Assembly (NCBI GenBank): GCA_006176705.1
Contig: QRFJ01000021.1
Coordinates: forward strand, 3,182,208 to 3,246,207
From: Cocos nucifera
Lineage: Eukaryota; Streptophyta; Magnoliopsida; Arecales; Arecaceae
Reading direction: 5' to 3'
Length of the DNA stretch: 64,000 bases
Shown here: in pieces, positions 43,346 through 55,250 of the stretch
Layout of the letters: each line of letters opens with the position of its first letter
Position numbering within the stretch: the first letter of the stretch is position 1
Translations under genes and position numbers: made by a program
Notes under the pieces: model-generated
Seen by the model: the letters and a program-made list of their open reading frames with translations, nothing else
Database searches by the model: none
Told to the model about the DNA's origin: nothing

Positions 43346-44299
43346 TGTTTGGAAAATATGTTCTAAAATCAATCATCTAAGTGATAGATGATTGAAATTA
43401 GTATATGAATTATCTAATAATAATAGTTATTTGGCTGATTCATCATAAAAGTTCTATCTTTCTTAATTGAACTCTTAAAATATGATGAAGTCCTTCGAAC
43501 CACAAACAATCGATAAAGAAGGATTTATCGAATGGTTCTTAAATAATTCATGACCAAATGATAAGTTATTAACAAGAACAATAACTTATCGAGTGTAGAT
43601 CGCTGTATGCCATATGTATTGGTTGTCCTCGTAATTAAATGGTGTGGAGACACTAGTATGGCATTCAGATGAGATGTAGGAGTACATCTGCACTAAACGT
43701 GACCAATATAGTACTCTACGGTCAAGAGTAGCTAGCTAAGACTAATGGATATAAGTGTCCCTTCGACTTGAGATTACCACGGTGACTTGCAAGCAACTCA
43801 CTGTACTTTGATGCCGGACTGCCTATATTTCTAATATAGGTCCAGAAGATTTTTGGGTATAGTCAAGTACTTGTAAAATCAGTGTAAGTCAAGATGGGAT
43901 TAACCACTCTTGATTAACTTCAAGAAGAAAATAACTCACTGTGTCTCAATTTAGCAAAATCTAGGTCCGAATAATCCTCATGAGGTATCACAAGATTTGC
44001 AAAATTTTAAAATATAATAGAGATGACTTGTATGAATGTTTAACAGCATACTCAAAGTCATCTTGAGCATTATTGATCATAGGGATGAATTATACGGTAA
44101 CCATATGCCATAGGTTCATCGATGTTGCGTTATAATTTTTTGATCTATTCAGACGTCGGGTACCATTGCTAGATGGTCATATCGATTAGTATGGAAAATT
44201 AGTTTCTATACTACCGGCTTAGGATTCGAACCTATGGGATTACACACAATAGAAGTTCCTACCTGATCTGATGGTTGATATTGAATCTCGAAGACCTAA

Positions 44300-44660
44300 A
44301 ACTCCATAGTCAAGAGTCCCACTTGACTGAGACTCTATGATCAAGAGTTCTACTGGACTAGGACTTTGAGTCCTACTTATTCAAAACTCTCTGATCGAGA
44401 GTCCTGATGACTTAGAACTCTATGGTCAAGAGTCCCACTGAACTGCAACTCTGTGTCAAGAGTCCTAGTGGATTGAAACTCTGAGTCCTACTCATCTGAG
44501 ACTCTCTGATTAATTATCCCACTGGTTCGAGACTCTGTGATCATAAGTTTTATTTATTTAGAATACTGGATTCAACAGTCCCACTGGTTTGGAACTCTTC
44601 AGAAGTTTCATGTTGATGGAACTCTATTATCTAGAAACCCATCCGATTGAGACTTTATGT
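44300..44660. repeat. Tandem array of about ten imperfect ~34-bp units in the B LTR
   Basis: Each unit carries GACTCT..GATCAAGAGTCC.ACTG, so ACTCT and AGAGT form a small inverted repeat within each unit. Units vary from about 23 to 45 bp with many substitutions. Confidence 0.8.
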
Positions 44661-45321
44661 TTATTGAAGGATTAGTTAGTAATTTGATTGCTAATTAGCT
44701 CAATTTGATTGAGCGATGAGGATTTGATCAAGTCTGATCAGATTGAATTCGATTGGATTTGATCCGAATAGATCATGAGTTGACCTAATCACTATGAAAG
44801 ATTTGATCCTGATTTGATTAGGAGCTAGACTTAATTAATTTCTAATTTGATTATAATTTTATTGGATTGGGTTAAGCCTAATTTTATTGGATTTAACATG
44901 GTCTAATTAGGTCTAGATTAATTGGTTTAGTTGAAACTAATTAGGACCAAGTCAAATGAGATTTGAATTCAAACTCTCCCATGCGCCCATCACCTTTGAC
45001 TTTTCCATCCTATGGCCCATGCCCCTATGGTTTTTACATGAGTTTTTTGTCATGCAGATATGCATAGGTGTGCCCCCTTTTTCCTGCTTTTGATCTGGTC
45101 CAAGTGTTGGATCAGATTGAATTTAAGTTGAATTTTGAATTCAACTTGATGAGGTTGGTTAGGTTGAAACCTCCCAGCTCCCTCTCAACCTTATCTACTT
45201 CCCATGCCTCCTTATGGCTTCCCACACTGATTTTTTTGTGCATTCTTAGAGTGGGCGTGTAGAAGGAGAGTCCTTCTATGCGTCAAATATTCTGAAGTGG
45301 GCGTTGGAAGTGGATAAGGCT

Positions 45322-45419
45322 TCCACTTGAATTTTGAATTCAAGTGGAAACCTCTTCACCTCCTTATCCTATCCACAAAATTCAAGTGGAAACCTCTTCA
45401 CCTCCTTATCCTATCCACA
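45322..45419. repeat. Perfect hairpin plus 41-bp direct duplication in the B LTR
   Basis: CCACTTGAATT-TTG-AATTCAAGTGG (45322-45346) is a perfect 11-bp stem. Its right arm begins a 41-bp unit (45337-45377) repeated exactly at 45379-45419. Confidence 0.9.
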
Positions 45420-45955
45420 CGCCATTCCCACTGTTTTGTCGCCCATTAAAGATCAAATTTTTTGGGCCGAGCATGGGAATACGTGAGATATCTAAGAAGG
45501 GGTGCAAGAGGTTTCTTAGAGAGAGAAAATTCTATGAAGGGAAAAGTTGTGTGCATGGAAAAGTCCAGAGGGAGAGAAAAGTATTCCTGCACCAAATATT
45601 CTTCTCATGTTTCTTCCTTTAAATATTTTTTCCTTTCTAGTCACCCTCTTTAGATGGGATCTGAGTGAGATGTGCATAGATAGGAGAGTACTCTTCTCAT
45701 GAAAAATTGTTTCATAAACAAATACCAAAGGGAGTGGGCGTGGGACTATTTTCGGGCATCGGGGTTTTCTAGGTTAGTGAAACCCTAAAGTTGGGACTCA
45801 GGGTTCAGATGGAGAGATCGAGTACTGTGAGCATCGAATCACTACCAAATTTGAAACACTACTTTATCATCCTCCGAAGCACATGTTCTAATTTTCTAGA
45901 GTATCCAAAAGATCAAAAATAAGATGATCTATTAGATCGATCAAGATCAACTGTC

Positions 45956-48301
45956 TGAAGGAAAATTCTGATTTTTCGGACCAGATTCATTCAGATCTGA
46001 TCGGATCAAGAGATATATTTTAAAATTTTTTTTCTTTGATTCCTAATCAGATCTAGGATGTTTCAAATTTAATTTTTATTATTCTAATAATTAAAATAAA
46101 ATCTAAATAAATTAAATTAAATTAAATTTATCTTGATGTAAGGTAATCCTATTATCCGTTGATGATCCTGTAAGCAGCAGAAGTTTCTGGATCTAGCCAT
46201 GCAAGTGCCTGGCCTCTACCGGTATCCACTCAAGCTGGATCTAAAGATCTTCTTCTTCTCTATCACATCTTCAAAAATTAAATCTGAATCTGATTTGGAG
46301 GATCTTCAAAACTACCTTTTGAAGATCAGCAGTCGTCCTTTGCAGCAGCGCAGCCTTCTAGCTTTCTGATCGCCTTTCTCTCATCTGGATCGCACCAACC
46401 AAGATCCCAAAACTCACTTTTGGGCGTGGAGAGGAGAGGGAGAAGATGGACTTGGCATGGAGGAGGAGAGAGGCAGCCTTGGGGCATGGGGAATTTTCAA
46501 AATACTCCTTGAGTTGGGCGCAGGGTCTTATTTATAGACTATGCTGTGATCCAACTCCTCTTCTTCCCAACCAATCACAACTCTTTGTGAAATCAGATCT
46601 AAATCTGATTGGTGGAAATAGAGTCCCCTTGGATTCCTCCTTAGAGGGCGCCTAAGACCAGTCAAAGTTGGTTCTTAGGAGAACTCTAATTGGAATCCAA
46701 AAAGGAGATGGAGTCCTATCCAACAGGGACTCCTGAACACCTCCTTGGGCGCACGCCAAGGTCCAAGGGAGATGGAGTCCTCCAACAGGGACTCCTAGGC
46801 CTCAAACTTGGGCACACGCCACCTTGGCGTGCGCCCTCCTCCTTGCCAGGTTCTGGCAGGGGGACAAGGCCCCCACCAGCTCTCCAATAGGTGCATGACA
46901 TGTGGTCAAAAGTCAAAGTATCAATGGTCAACATTTGACCAGTCAAAGGTAGACTTTTGACCAAAGTCAAAGAACAAGAAATGGCAGGTGACCAAAAATG
47001 GCAGGTAATGTCTTACAAAATAAGACAACCTTTTCTGACTTGGACAACCTCCAGTCAGACCATATGAAGGCCTCTGATTGAGCACAAACTCCTTTGGCTC
47101 AGTCAGGACAACTTATTTATGATAGTAAAAGAAGAACGTTAGGTTCAATCGAGTGCTAGCACGATTTTCTTGAACCTAATTGAATCTCATTCAGATCAAT
47201 TGAACTAGATCAGTTCAATTGATGATCACCAGATTCAAACCCTTGTTTGTGTGACCCAGTTAGGTTCAGTTCTGTATGGTAATGGGATATGTCATGATCT
47301 CTATCATCGACATCATCGAAACTCCTTTCGATGGATCAGAACTCTTCTGATTCGAACAGCTAGAATGATCGATCATCTAAATCATTCTAATTGCTCCCAA
47401 AATCCACCAGTGACACCTAGCAGTATATGGTGGCAACCCATCAGAGCTGAATGCGAACCTCTTGGTGCAGCTACCTGTGTGTGATTAAGTTCTTCTATCT
47501 TGAGCCCCGATCAGATTAGGGTTAAGGTGAACTCGTCAAACCCTAGTTTCTGTCATATGATGTAATCATTCGATTCAAGTCCGAATGTGAAAATCTAAAT
47601 AGAAACTCTTTCTATTATTTCACTCTGCCATGGCCATGGGCTTCTGGACTTGATTCTCATGATCATCATAGGGCTGCTCCTCTACCACCGAGGTAGATAG
47701 ATTCCATCTTGATGCAATCCAGTTCCTACAATGAACATGCTAATAGCCAACATACACCTCAGGGTTCCATATGGCTAGGAGACCGAGTAATGGTGTAGTC
47801 AAACTATAACACCCTCAAGGTGAACTGTCCGATGCACCTCTCAGGTCAAAGAACCAGACACACTACTGCAGCATCGAGTCAGTCATTGACGAGAAGGTAG
47901 ACTTCCTAATGACTACTCGAGGTGGTCACGCTCAGTGCCCTCGTTCTCTAACGAGTACCTGTACTCTCGCTCCGGTGTCTCCACACCGTAGACTCAAGAC
48001 TCATCTACTAAAGAGAAGCGATTGTACACCAACCTTCCGGATCAATCACCATCCTCGTGATGATCCTATGGTCGGGAGCATTTTATGAGTTAATAATGAT
48101 TATTCATGTCTTAAATTTTCAACTCTTGAAAATATGAATTATCATTACCATTAACTCAAAGGATGTATCACAGACACTAAATACACATATGTGATAGAAA
48201 ATAACCCATTTTATTGATTATAGTCAAAATTATAATTTTGCCCCTAGAAGTGTATTACAAGTGTCAGCCAATTCTGGCTTCTAGGGCACATATATCTAAC
48301 A
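45956..48301 (-). repeat. Element C 3' LTR (full length, 2346 bp)
   Basis: Matches the other LTR at both ends. It holds about 1 kb (roughly 46650-47655) missing from the 5' LTR. That extra part includes duplicated GATGGAGTCCT..CCAACAGGGACTCCT segments (46706 and 46770) and a dense W-box cluster (46904-46970). Confidence 0.88.
46904..46970. promoter_or_regulatory. Cluster of seven W-box cores in the element C LTR
   Basis: TTGAC(C/T) cores on either strand at 46904 (GGTCAA), 46911 (AGTCAA), 46926 (GGTCAA), 46935 (TTGACC), 46941 (AGTCAA), 46957 (TTGACC) and 46965 (AGTCAA). WRKY factors bind TTGAC cores in plants. Regulatory activity is inferred only. Confidence 0.55.
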
Positions 48302-48316
48302 ATCTCCCACTTGTCC
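48302..48316 (-). other. Element C polypurine tract
   Basis: On the minus strand GGACAAGTGGGAGAT sits directly before the 3' LTR, the plus-strand primer site. Confidence 0.75.
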
Positions 48317-49060
48317 TAAAGCCAATTGGCTACAAGTCTAAGTCCCATCTTCTCAAGGTGGGCTTCGATCTTCTGCTGGCCCAACGGCTTTGTAAGTGGG
48401 TCTGCCACATTATCTGTGGAGTTGACTCTCTTGACCTCGACGTAACCCTTCTCGAGGTAATCGCGGATGAGGTGGTATCGCCGCTCAATGTGCTTGAATT
48501 TTTGGTGAGACCTCGGCTCCTTAGCAAGGGCTATGGCGCCATTGTTGTCGCAGTATAGAGGAATGGCATCTGATGGCATTACTCCAATTTCTGCAGCAAA
48601 CTTCTTGTACCAGAATGCTTTCCTTCGCAGCCTCTGATGCAGCGATATATTCTGCTTCCATGGTGGAATCTGCTATCACAGTTTGCTTGGAACTCTTCCA
48701 GCTGACAGCACCACCATTGCACACAAACAGACTCCCAGATGTCGACTTTCGATCATCTATATCGGACATGAAATCCGAGTCTGTGTATCCCTGAACTTGG
48801 AGTTCTCCGTTACCAAAGACCAACATCATATCCTTAGTTCTTCTCAAGTACTTAAGGATACATTTCACAGAAGTCCAGTGTTCTTCACCTGGATTTGACT
48901 GATATCTGCTTGTGACACTCACAGCATGGGCTATATCAGGTCGTGTACATAGCATGGCATACATGAGGCTCCCTATTGCAGAAGCATAAGGGATCTTGCT
49001 CATGCGTTCTATTTCCTCAGGTGTGCTAGGGGCACATCTTCTTGGAAAGATGAATACCAT
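48316..49060 (-). pseudogene. Element C RNase H and C-terminal reverse transcriptase region
   Basis: Two overlapping frames (49060-48521 and 48579-48316) carry IGSLMYAMLCTRPDIAHAV, DDRKSTSGSLFV, GGAVSWKSSKQTVIADSTM-type and YCDNNGAIALAKEP/ADPLTKPLG motifs of copia RNase H. A frameshift separates the two frames near 48550. Otherwise fairly intact compared with element A. Confidence 0.88.
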
Positions 49061-49328
49061 GTCTGAAGGGTATTAATCCCCTCTTAGAGTTTTCCATACT
49101 AAACCTCTTTAGTACTTCCTCTATGTACATCTTCTGTGAAAGTCCTAGCATCCTATTCGGTCTATCCCTATAGACCTTAATTCCTAGAATAAAGGATGCT
49201 TCACCTAGGTCTTTCATGGAGAATTCCTTGGACAACCATATTTTGACTGTTGTCAACATGGGAATATCATTCCCAATAAGGAGGATGTCATCCACGTACA
49301 ATACGACAACAGCGCTACTGATAACCAT
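49026..49328 (-). pseudogene. Element C reverse transcriptase, YVDD part
   Basis: Frame contains VVVLYVDDILLIGND with the catalytic YVDD at about 49298-49287, then WLSKEFSMKDLGEASFILGI. It is separated from the upstream half by only about 80 bp of unrelated-looking sequence, so several hundred bases of the polymerase core are missing. Confidence 0.85.
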
Positions 49329-49406
49329 TTTTGATCACATCATTGATGAATTTTAAGTCCATATATGGACCATTGGATCAGTATCAAAGGTGTTCCATCC
49401 TGATAG

Positions 49407-49682
49407 TTAATATCCTTCGCATTGACTATAACCTTTTGCCACTAGTCTAGCCTTGAATGTCTCCACATTCCCATCTGCACCAATCTTTCTCTTGAAGATC
49501 CATTTACACCCAATAGGTACTATACCTTCTGGTGGATCTACCAAGGTCCAGACTTGGTTTGAGTGCATCGAGTCAATTTCTGACTGCATTGCCTCTAGCC
49601 ATTTCTCGGAGTCGATATCTGATATCGCCTCGTTGTAGGTTTTGGGATCATCACCATGAGCACCATTACCTATGAGGAACAT
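49407..49682 (-). pseudogene. Element C reverse transcriptase, N-terminal part
   Basis: Frame contains SEKWLEAMQSEIDSMHSNQV, WTLVDPPEGI and GCKWIFKRKIGADGNVETFK plus ARLVAKGYSQ, the standard start of copia reverse transcriptase. It ends abruptly after KGYSQ. Confidence 0.88.
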
Positions 49683-49960
49683 TTTCTCTACTTCCTCTGA
49701 AATAATACCTAAGTATCTTTCAGGGGGACGGAAAAACTCTTTCCGATCTACGAGGTGGAGGAGGTAGTGTTCTTATTGGCTCAACCTGATTTGGTTCCAA
49801 TTGGTCCTTAGCTCGTTGTACTTGTGAGACTTTCTCATCAAGCTTAATCTGCTTTCCAATGCCGCTATCTTGAATAAACTATTTTTCAAGAAAGATGGCA
49901 TGTCGACTCACAATCACATTGTGGTCTTCTGGAATGTAGAAATAGTATCCTAATGACTCT

Positions 49961-50830
49961 TTAGGATATCCTATGAATCGAGCTCTGAAAGGACCTAAAC
50001 TCTAACTTGTCCGCTTGTTGTCTTTTGACATGAGCCGGACAACCCCAAATTCTGAGATGACTCAGACTTGGTTTCTTACCGTGCCATATCTCATACGGTG
50101 TGGTAGGAACGGTTTTAGAGGGAACCCTATTCAGTAGATAAATTGAAGTTAACAATGAGTGTTCCCAAAGAAAATCAGGGAGGTCTGTGAAGCTCATCAT
50201 GGATCGGAACCATATCCAATAGAGTCCGATTTCTCCATTCTGAAACTTCCGTTGAGTTGAGGTGTTCCTGGTGGAGTCCATTGAGAGACTATGCCATTTT
50301 TCTTGAGATAGTCTAGGAATTTTCGGCTAAGGTATTCACCTCCTCGATCTGATCGAAGAACCTTAATGGGTTTTTCAGTTTGTTTTTCTACTTCATGTCT
50401 GAATTCTTTGAACTTTTCAAAAGCTTCAGACTTGTGTCTCATAAGATACACATACCCATACCTAGACAGATCATCGGTAAAGGTAATGAAGTAGACAAAA
50501 TTGCCTCTAGTCCGGCACATCAAATGGGCCGCACACATCAGTATGTACTAGGGCAAGGAGATCTGTGGCCCTTTTCCCCATGTCCTAACAAAAGGGAGTT
50601 TAGTCATTTTGCCTTGAAGACAAGATTCACAAGTTGGATATGACTCGGAAAGTCAATGGACTCAATAGCCCATTTTTCTCCAATTTGTTGATCCTATCTT
50701 CTGCTATATGACCTAATCTCAGGTGCCATAGATATCCTATCATTTGGACTATCCCTAGGTCATTTGGCATTCACGTTTTGCTCGATAGTTAGAACAGGTA
50801 CATCAATATGTAGCTGATAAAGACCGTTAA
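49961..50830 (-). pseudogene. Element C pre-integrase and integrase
   Basis: The core frame 50538-50197 reads FVYFITFTDDLSRYGYVYLM, KVLRSDRGGEY and QWTPPGTPQLNG. The next frame (50281-49961) has FTDLPDFLWEHSLLTSIYLL and YEIWHGKKPSLSHLRIWGCP. The two are split by a 1-nt shift next to the third acidic residue. Pre-integrase remnants (CESCLQGKMTKLPF) lie around 50560-50650 in another frame. Confidence 0.85.
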
Positions 50831-50944
50831 TAAGGAAACCATTTGCAATTTTATTTCTTTCATAAAGAATGTTACAATGGTCCTTAAAGAAGGTAATCAC
50901 ATAGCCTTCTTGTGCTAAGCATGAAACAGAAATCAAATTTCCTG

Positions 50945-51148
50945 CTAGCTGCAGGCACATAATAACAGTCTTTCAAAACTAAGTCTAAACCAGATGGTAA
51001 TCGAAGAGGGTATGTTTCCCACGGCCACTGCAGCAACTCTTGCTCCATTACCGATGCGTAGGATCATGTCTCCATCCCTCAGCCTCCTGCTATCCTCAAG
51101 ACCCTGCATGGAAGTGCACAGATGAGCACTAGAACCAGAGTCAAGCAC
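50945..51148 (-). pseudogene. Element C aspartic protease
   Basis: Frame contains LDSGSSAHLC, the copia protease active-site motif (DSG). It is offset from gag by a 2-nt insertion-type break near 51182. Confidence 0.8.
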
Positions 51149-52039
51149 CCAACTGGATGCAGAAGAAATCGTATAAGGTTAGACTCAATAACGAGCATAC
51201 CTCCAGAAGGACCTTCCTTCTTGTTCTTCAGGGTGGCCAGGTAAGTAGGGCAGTTCCGCTTCCAATGGCCGTCGCTGTTGCAATGGAAATACTTTTCTTT
51301 GATAGCGGCCTTCTTCTTCGGCTCTGCCTTCTTCTTCTTTGTTCCTTCTTCCACCTTCTGCTTTTTCACAGACTTCTTTTTCTTTCCATAAGACTTTCTT
51401 TTGGAAGAAGTCCATTCCATAGCAAGAACTGAGCCTTTAGAACCTTTCATAGAAAGCTCAGCGGTAACCAGCATATTCATTAATTCGGCCAAGGAATTTT
51501 GAAGTTTATGCATGTGGTAATTCATGATGAATTGCCCATATGCATCAGTCAAGGATTGCAGAATAATATCATTCTGCAGATCCAAGTCTAACTTCACACC
51601 GAGCTTCTCAAGCTCTTCCATGTCCTTGATCATTGTCAGACAGTGATCTTGGACTGACTGCCCATCATGCATCTTAGCCTTAAAAAGTCGTTTCGTGACT
51701 TGATACTTGGCTGCGCGACTCTGTTCACCAAACATCTCCTGCAGGTGAGCCAACATTTGGCGAGCAGTCCCGATATCTTCATGTTGGCGCTGGAGCTCAT
51801 CAGACATCGAGCCCAACATGTAATATCTGGCCTTATTATCTTCGTCTATCCATTTTTTCAGAGACGCTCTCTGTTCAATGGATGGACGGGCTGGTAAGGT
51901 GGGAGGGTCCTGGTCCAATACATGGGTTAACTTCTCAAAACCCAAAATAATTTTGTAGTTTCCTGAGCCAATCTTTATAATTGGGTCCAGTCAGTCTATG
52001 TGTGTCCAGGATACGTGCCAATGGGTTGGACGCAGACAT
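51079..52039 (-). pseudogene. Element C gag (UBN2 type) with zinc knuckle
   Basis: ATG at 52039 begins MSASNPLARILD...GPNYKDWL. A frameshift near 51960 moves to the long frame from 51945 (GFEKLTHVLDQDPP..., SVQDHCLTMIKDMEELEKLG, ELMNMLVTAE). A Lys-rich stretch precedes the knuckle at about 51291-51250. There the CX2CX4HX4C pattern has Tyr instead of the first Cys (YFHCNSDGHWKRNC), so metal binding is probably lost. Confidence 0.88.
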
Positions 52040-53900
52040 TTTCCTGTAGAGAGTCAAAGATTCTAGTTAGATACTGTAATTATGACTTGACCAATTTATT
52101 TAGGGAAATTTTATTTTTAAATAAATTAGCTCCCACTATTTTCTCGGATCCCTACACTCCCTCTGTAGAGATGCGAAAATCTCCACGATTAATGATTTCT
52201 AGTGGGTGGTGCGGTCTCACCAACTGACTCATCACCTCACCTAACAGTTATTGGTGATGGGTTAGCCAATGAGTGAACAACTCTTGTTCAATGATTCTCT
52301 AATCATGGTGCACCCAAACTTGGTCTCTAATTCATGAATCTCACCGTATCCGAATATTGATCCACTCCTTAGTTAAGTCAGACCCACCATTTGCATAGAC
52401 TGGGTTCCTAATTGAGTCTCTCACCGTATCCAGAAATATTGAGCCCAACTCATCCTCCAGCCCATAGCATCCAATGCCTAATAGACATGGTTGCATCTTT
52501 CCGGTGCAACTGAGCCACTGTATCCAGTCCGAGAACAATCAACCCCGGGAAGGGCCCGCACATCTACAATGGTGGAAGACCTCAGACTTAATCTTTTCTT
52601 AGGGAGAATTGATTCAGGTCTCATTAAACTAGACTTGTCATAGTCATAACAATTATGACTAACCTAGTGGCATGGGTTAGCTCGGATTATTGACCACCTC
52701 AGAATCAGAACTGTGTCAACAGATATGGCCAGGTAAGTGAGATCGGTGGAAGGAATATGCCATTAACTCGTACAAGAACGCATTCAGGTCGAGTAGCTTC
52801 CAATTAAAAATCCAGTCGATCGTATGTGCCAAACTTACCTTAGACACCAAATTATTGAGTCAGAACCAATTGGGTTAGCCTACAATCCAGACTCTAACCT
52901 CTGAGCCTAATTAGGTCTTGCTTGATCGTGACTCGATCTTGACCCAGACTTAATCCTATTAGGCTGGTCAATTTAAGCATTGTTGATCCCATCTAACCAA
53001 CTCTTGATTCGGTTTGATCAACCGCTTAGACCTAATTGAGCTACCCAAGCCCGAACCCAGTATTATGAATATGTCTTAGATCTGAAAATTCTCAATTTTA
53101 GATCCTAATTAATATTCCATAATCTTAATTCTTAATTAAGTAGGGTTCATAAACAAAATATGCACAATAAATCCTAGGGTTTCAGGATCTAGGGTTTTGC
53201 AGAAAGTAAGTTTTGGGTTTCTGATTAAGGACGAACACGCAGCACCCCTACACATCATAAGAACACCCCATCGAATGGGAAGAGAGGGCCTTTAAACCCT
53301 TCTTCATTCTTATGACCGGACGGCCAAGAGGAATGCCTTAATCAGGAACATGTAATACTACAAAACAGTTTTAGATCTATATCATATATCTCATATACAA
53401 ATTAGATCTAATCATGGCATATTTTGCATACATCTCATGTATCAAATCATGCATATTTTTAGATCTAAATTATCTCATAATAATCTAAAAAATTAGATTT
53501 AAATTGATCTTAATCAAAATAAATTCTAATCTAGATAATTATGTAGAACTATTCTACAACTAGTCTAGACATGCATCAATCATATCTCATATGATGTTTA
53601 AAATTAAATAATTTTTATTTACTATTTTTTAGATGTTATTATAACAATTATAATATCAAAAAATAGTAAATAAATAGATCTAAAATATGATTTAATCAAA
53701 TTAAATTAAAAACATGCAAGACTATTCTATAGAACTATTCTATTTTAGAACTAGTCATGCATATTTTCTAATCTTAGATCCAAATCATTTAATTTTAATT
53801 TTTCTGATTTCAGATCTGATCACATCTCATGTGACATCTGAAATCATTTATTTTCTAATTAAAATAAATTTAAAATTAGATCTAAATACTTTAGAACCTT
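52040..53900 (-). other. Element C 5' leader (untranslated)
   Basis: 1.86 kb between primer site and gag start. Non-coding; nothing recognized besides general AT-rich sequence with many AGATCTAA-like words at 53380-53890. Confidence 0.65.
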
Positions 53901-53913
53901 GGCTCTGATACCA
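53901..53913 (-). other. Element C primer binding site (tRNA-iMet)
   Basis: On the minus strand TGGTATCAGAGCC, two bases after the 5' LTR. Perfect match to the usual plant initiator-Met primer site. Confidence 0.93.
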
Positions 53914-53915
53914 GT

Positions 53916-55245
53916 TGAAAAGAAAAATCCTGATTTTTCGGACCAGGTTCGTTCAGATCTGATCGGATCAAGAGATATATTTTAAAAAGAATTTTCTTTG
54001 ATCCATAATCAGATCTGGGGTATTTCAAATCTAATTCTTATTATTCTAATAATTAAAATAAAATTTAAATAAATTAAATTAAATTAAATTTATCTTGATG
54101 TAGGGTAATCCTATTACCCGTTGATGATCCTGTAAGCAGCGAAAGGTTCTGGATCTAGCCACGCAAGTGCCTGGCCTCTATCCGGTATCCACTTGAGTTT
54201 GGATCTGAAGATCCTCTTCTTCTCTATCATATCTCCAAAAATTAGATCTGAATCTGATTTGGAGGATCTTCAAAATATCTTTCGAAGATCAGCAGTTGTC
54301 CTTTGCAGCAGTGCAGTCTTCTAGCTTTCTGTCACCTTTCTCTCGTCTGGATTGCACCAACATAGATCCCAAACCACTTTGGGCATGGAGAGGAGAGGGA
54401 GAAGATGGACTTGGCGTGGAGGAGGAGAGAGGCAGTCTTGGGGCATGGGGAATTTTTAGATACTCCTTGAGTTGGGCGTAGGGTCTTATTTATAGACTAT
54501 GCGTGATCCAACTCCTCTTCATCCCAATCAATCACAACCCTTTATGAAATCAGATCTAAATCTGATTGGTGAAAATAGAGTCCCTTGGATTTATCCTTAG
54601 ATTTTCATGATCATCATAGGGCTGCTCCTCTACCACCAAGGTAGATAGATTCTATCTTGATGCAATCCAGTTCCTACAATGAACATGCTATAGCCAACAT
54701 ACACCTCAGGATTCCGTATGGCTAGGAGATCGAGTTATGGTATAGTCAAACTATAACACCCTCAAGGTGAACCACCGATGCACCTTAGATCAAAGAATCA
54801 GACACACCACTATAGCATCGAGTCAATCATTGATGAGAAGGTAGACTTCCTAATGACTACTCGAGATGGTCACGCTCAGTGCCCTCGTTCTCTAATGAGT
54901 ATCTGTACTCTCACTCCGATGTCTCCACACCATAGACTCAAGACTCATCTACTAAAGAAAAATGATTGTACACCAATCTTTCGAATCAATCACCATCCTC
55001 GTGATGATCCTATGGTCGGAAGCATTTTATGAGTTAATAATGATTATTCATGTCTTAAATTTTCAACTCTTAAAAATATGAATTATCATTACCATTAATT
55101 CAAAGGAAGTATCATAGACACTAAGTATACATATGTGATAGAAAATAATCCATTTTATTGATTATAATCAAAATTATAATTTTGCCCCTAGAAGTATATT
55201 ACAAGTGTCAGCCAATTCTGGCTTCTAGGGCACATATATCTAACA
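53916..55245 (-). repeat. Element C 5' LTR with internal deletion (1330 bp)
   Basis: Same ends as the 3' LTR but lacks about 1 kb. GGATTTATCCTTAG at 54588-54601 is joined directly to ATTTTCATGATCATCATAGG. Differences from the 3' LTR are mostly C/T and G/A transitions. Confidence 0.88.
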
Positions 55246-55250
55246 CTATC

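Larger units (their letters stand above)
43346..45955 (+). repeat. Element B 5' LTR, left part
   Basis: 2.6 kb of non-coding DNA from TGTTTGGAAA to the insertion site of element C. It contains a ~34-bp tandem repeat array (44300-44660), a perfect hairpin (45322-45346) and a 41-bp duplication (45337-45419). Start set where RNase H homology of A ends; that boundary is inferred. Confidence 0.6.
45956..55245 (-). mobile_element. Element C: Ty1/copia LTR retrotransposon, minus strand, nested in element B
   Basis: LTRs at 45956-48301 (3') and 53916-55245 (5'), both with TG..CA edges on the plus strand (TGAA..., ...ATCTAACA). The primer site is next to the right LTR and the polypurine tract next to the left LTR. 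Flanks CTGTC (45951-45955) and CTATC (55246-55250) look like a 5-bp target duplication with one change. Order gag, protease, integrase, reverse transcriptase, RNase H defines copia. Coding is broken by several frameshifts and a deletion in reverse transcriptase, so it is non-autonomous now. Confidence 0.9.

Noticed and set aside
44300..44660. Regularly spaced repeats resembling a CRISPR array
   Set aside because: Plant nuclear DNA, units are imperfect and contiguous without unique spacers, and they lie inside an LTR.
48214..48558. 114-codon plus-strand frame
   Set aside because: Antisense to the RNase H of element C and crossing into its LTR.
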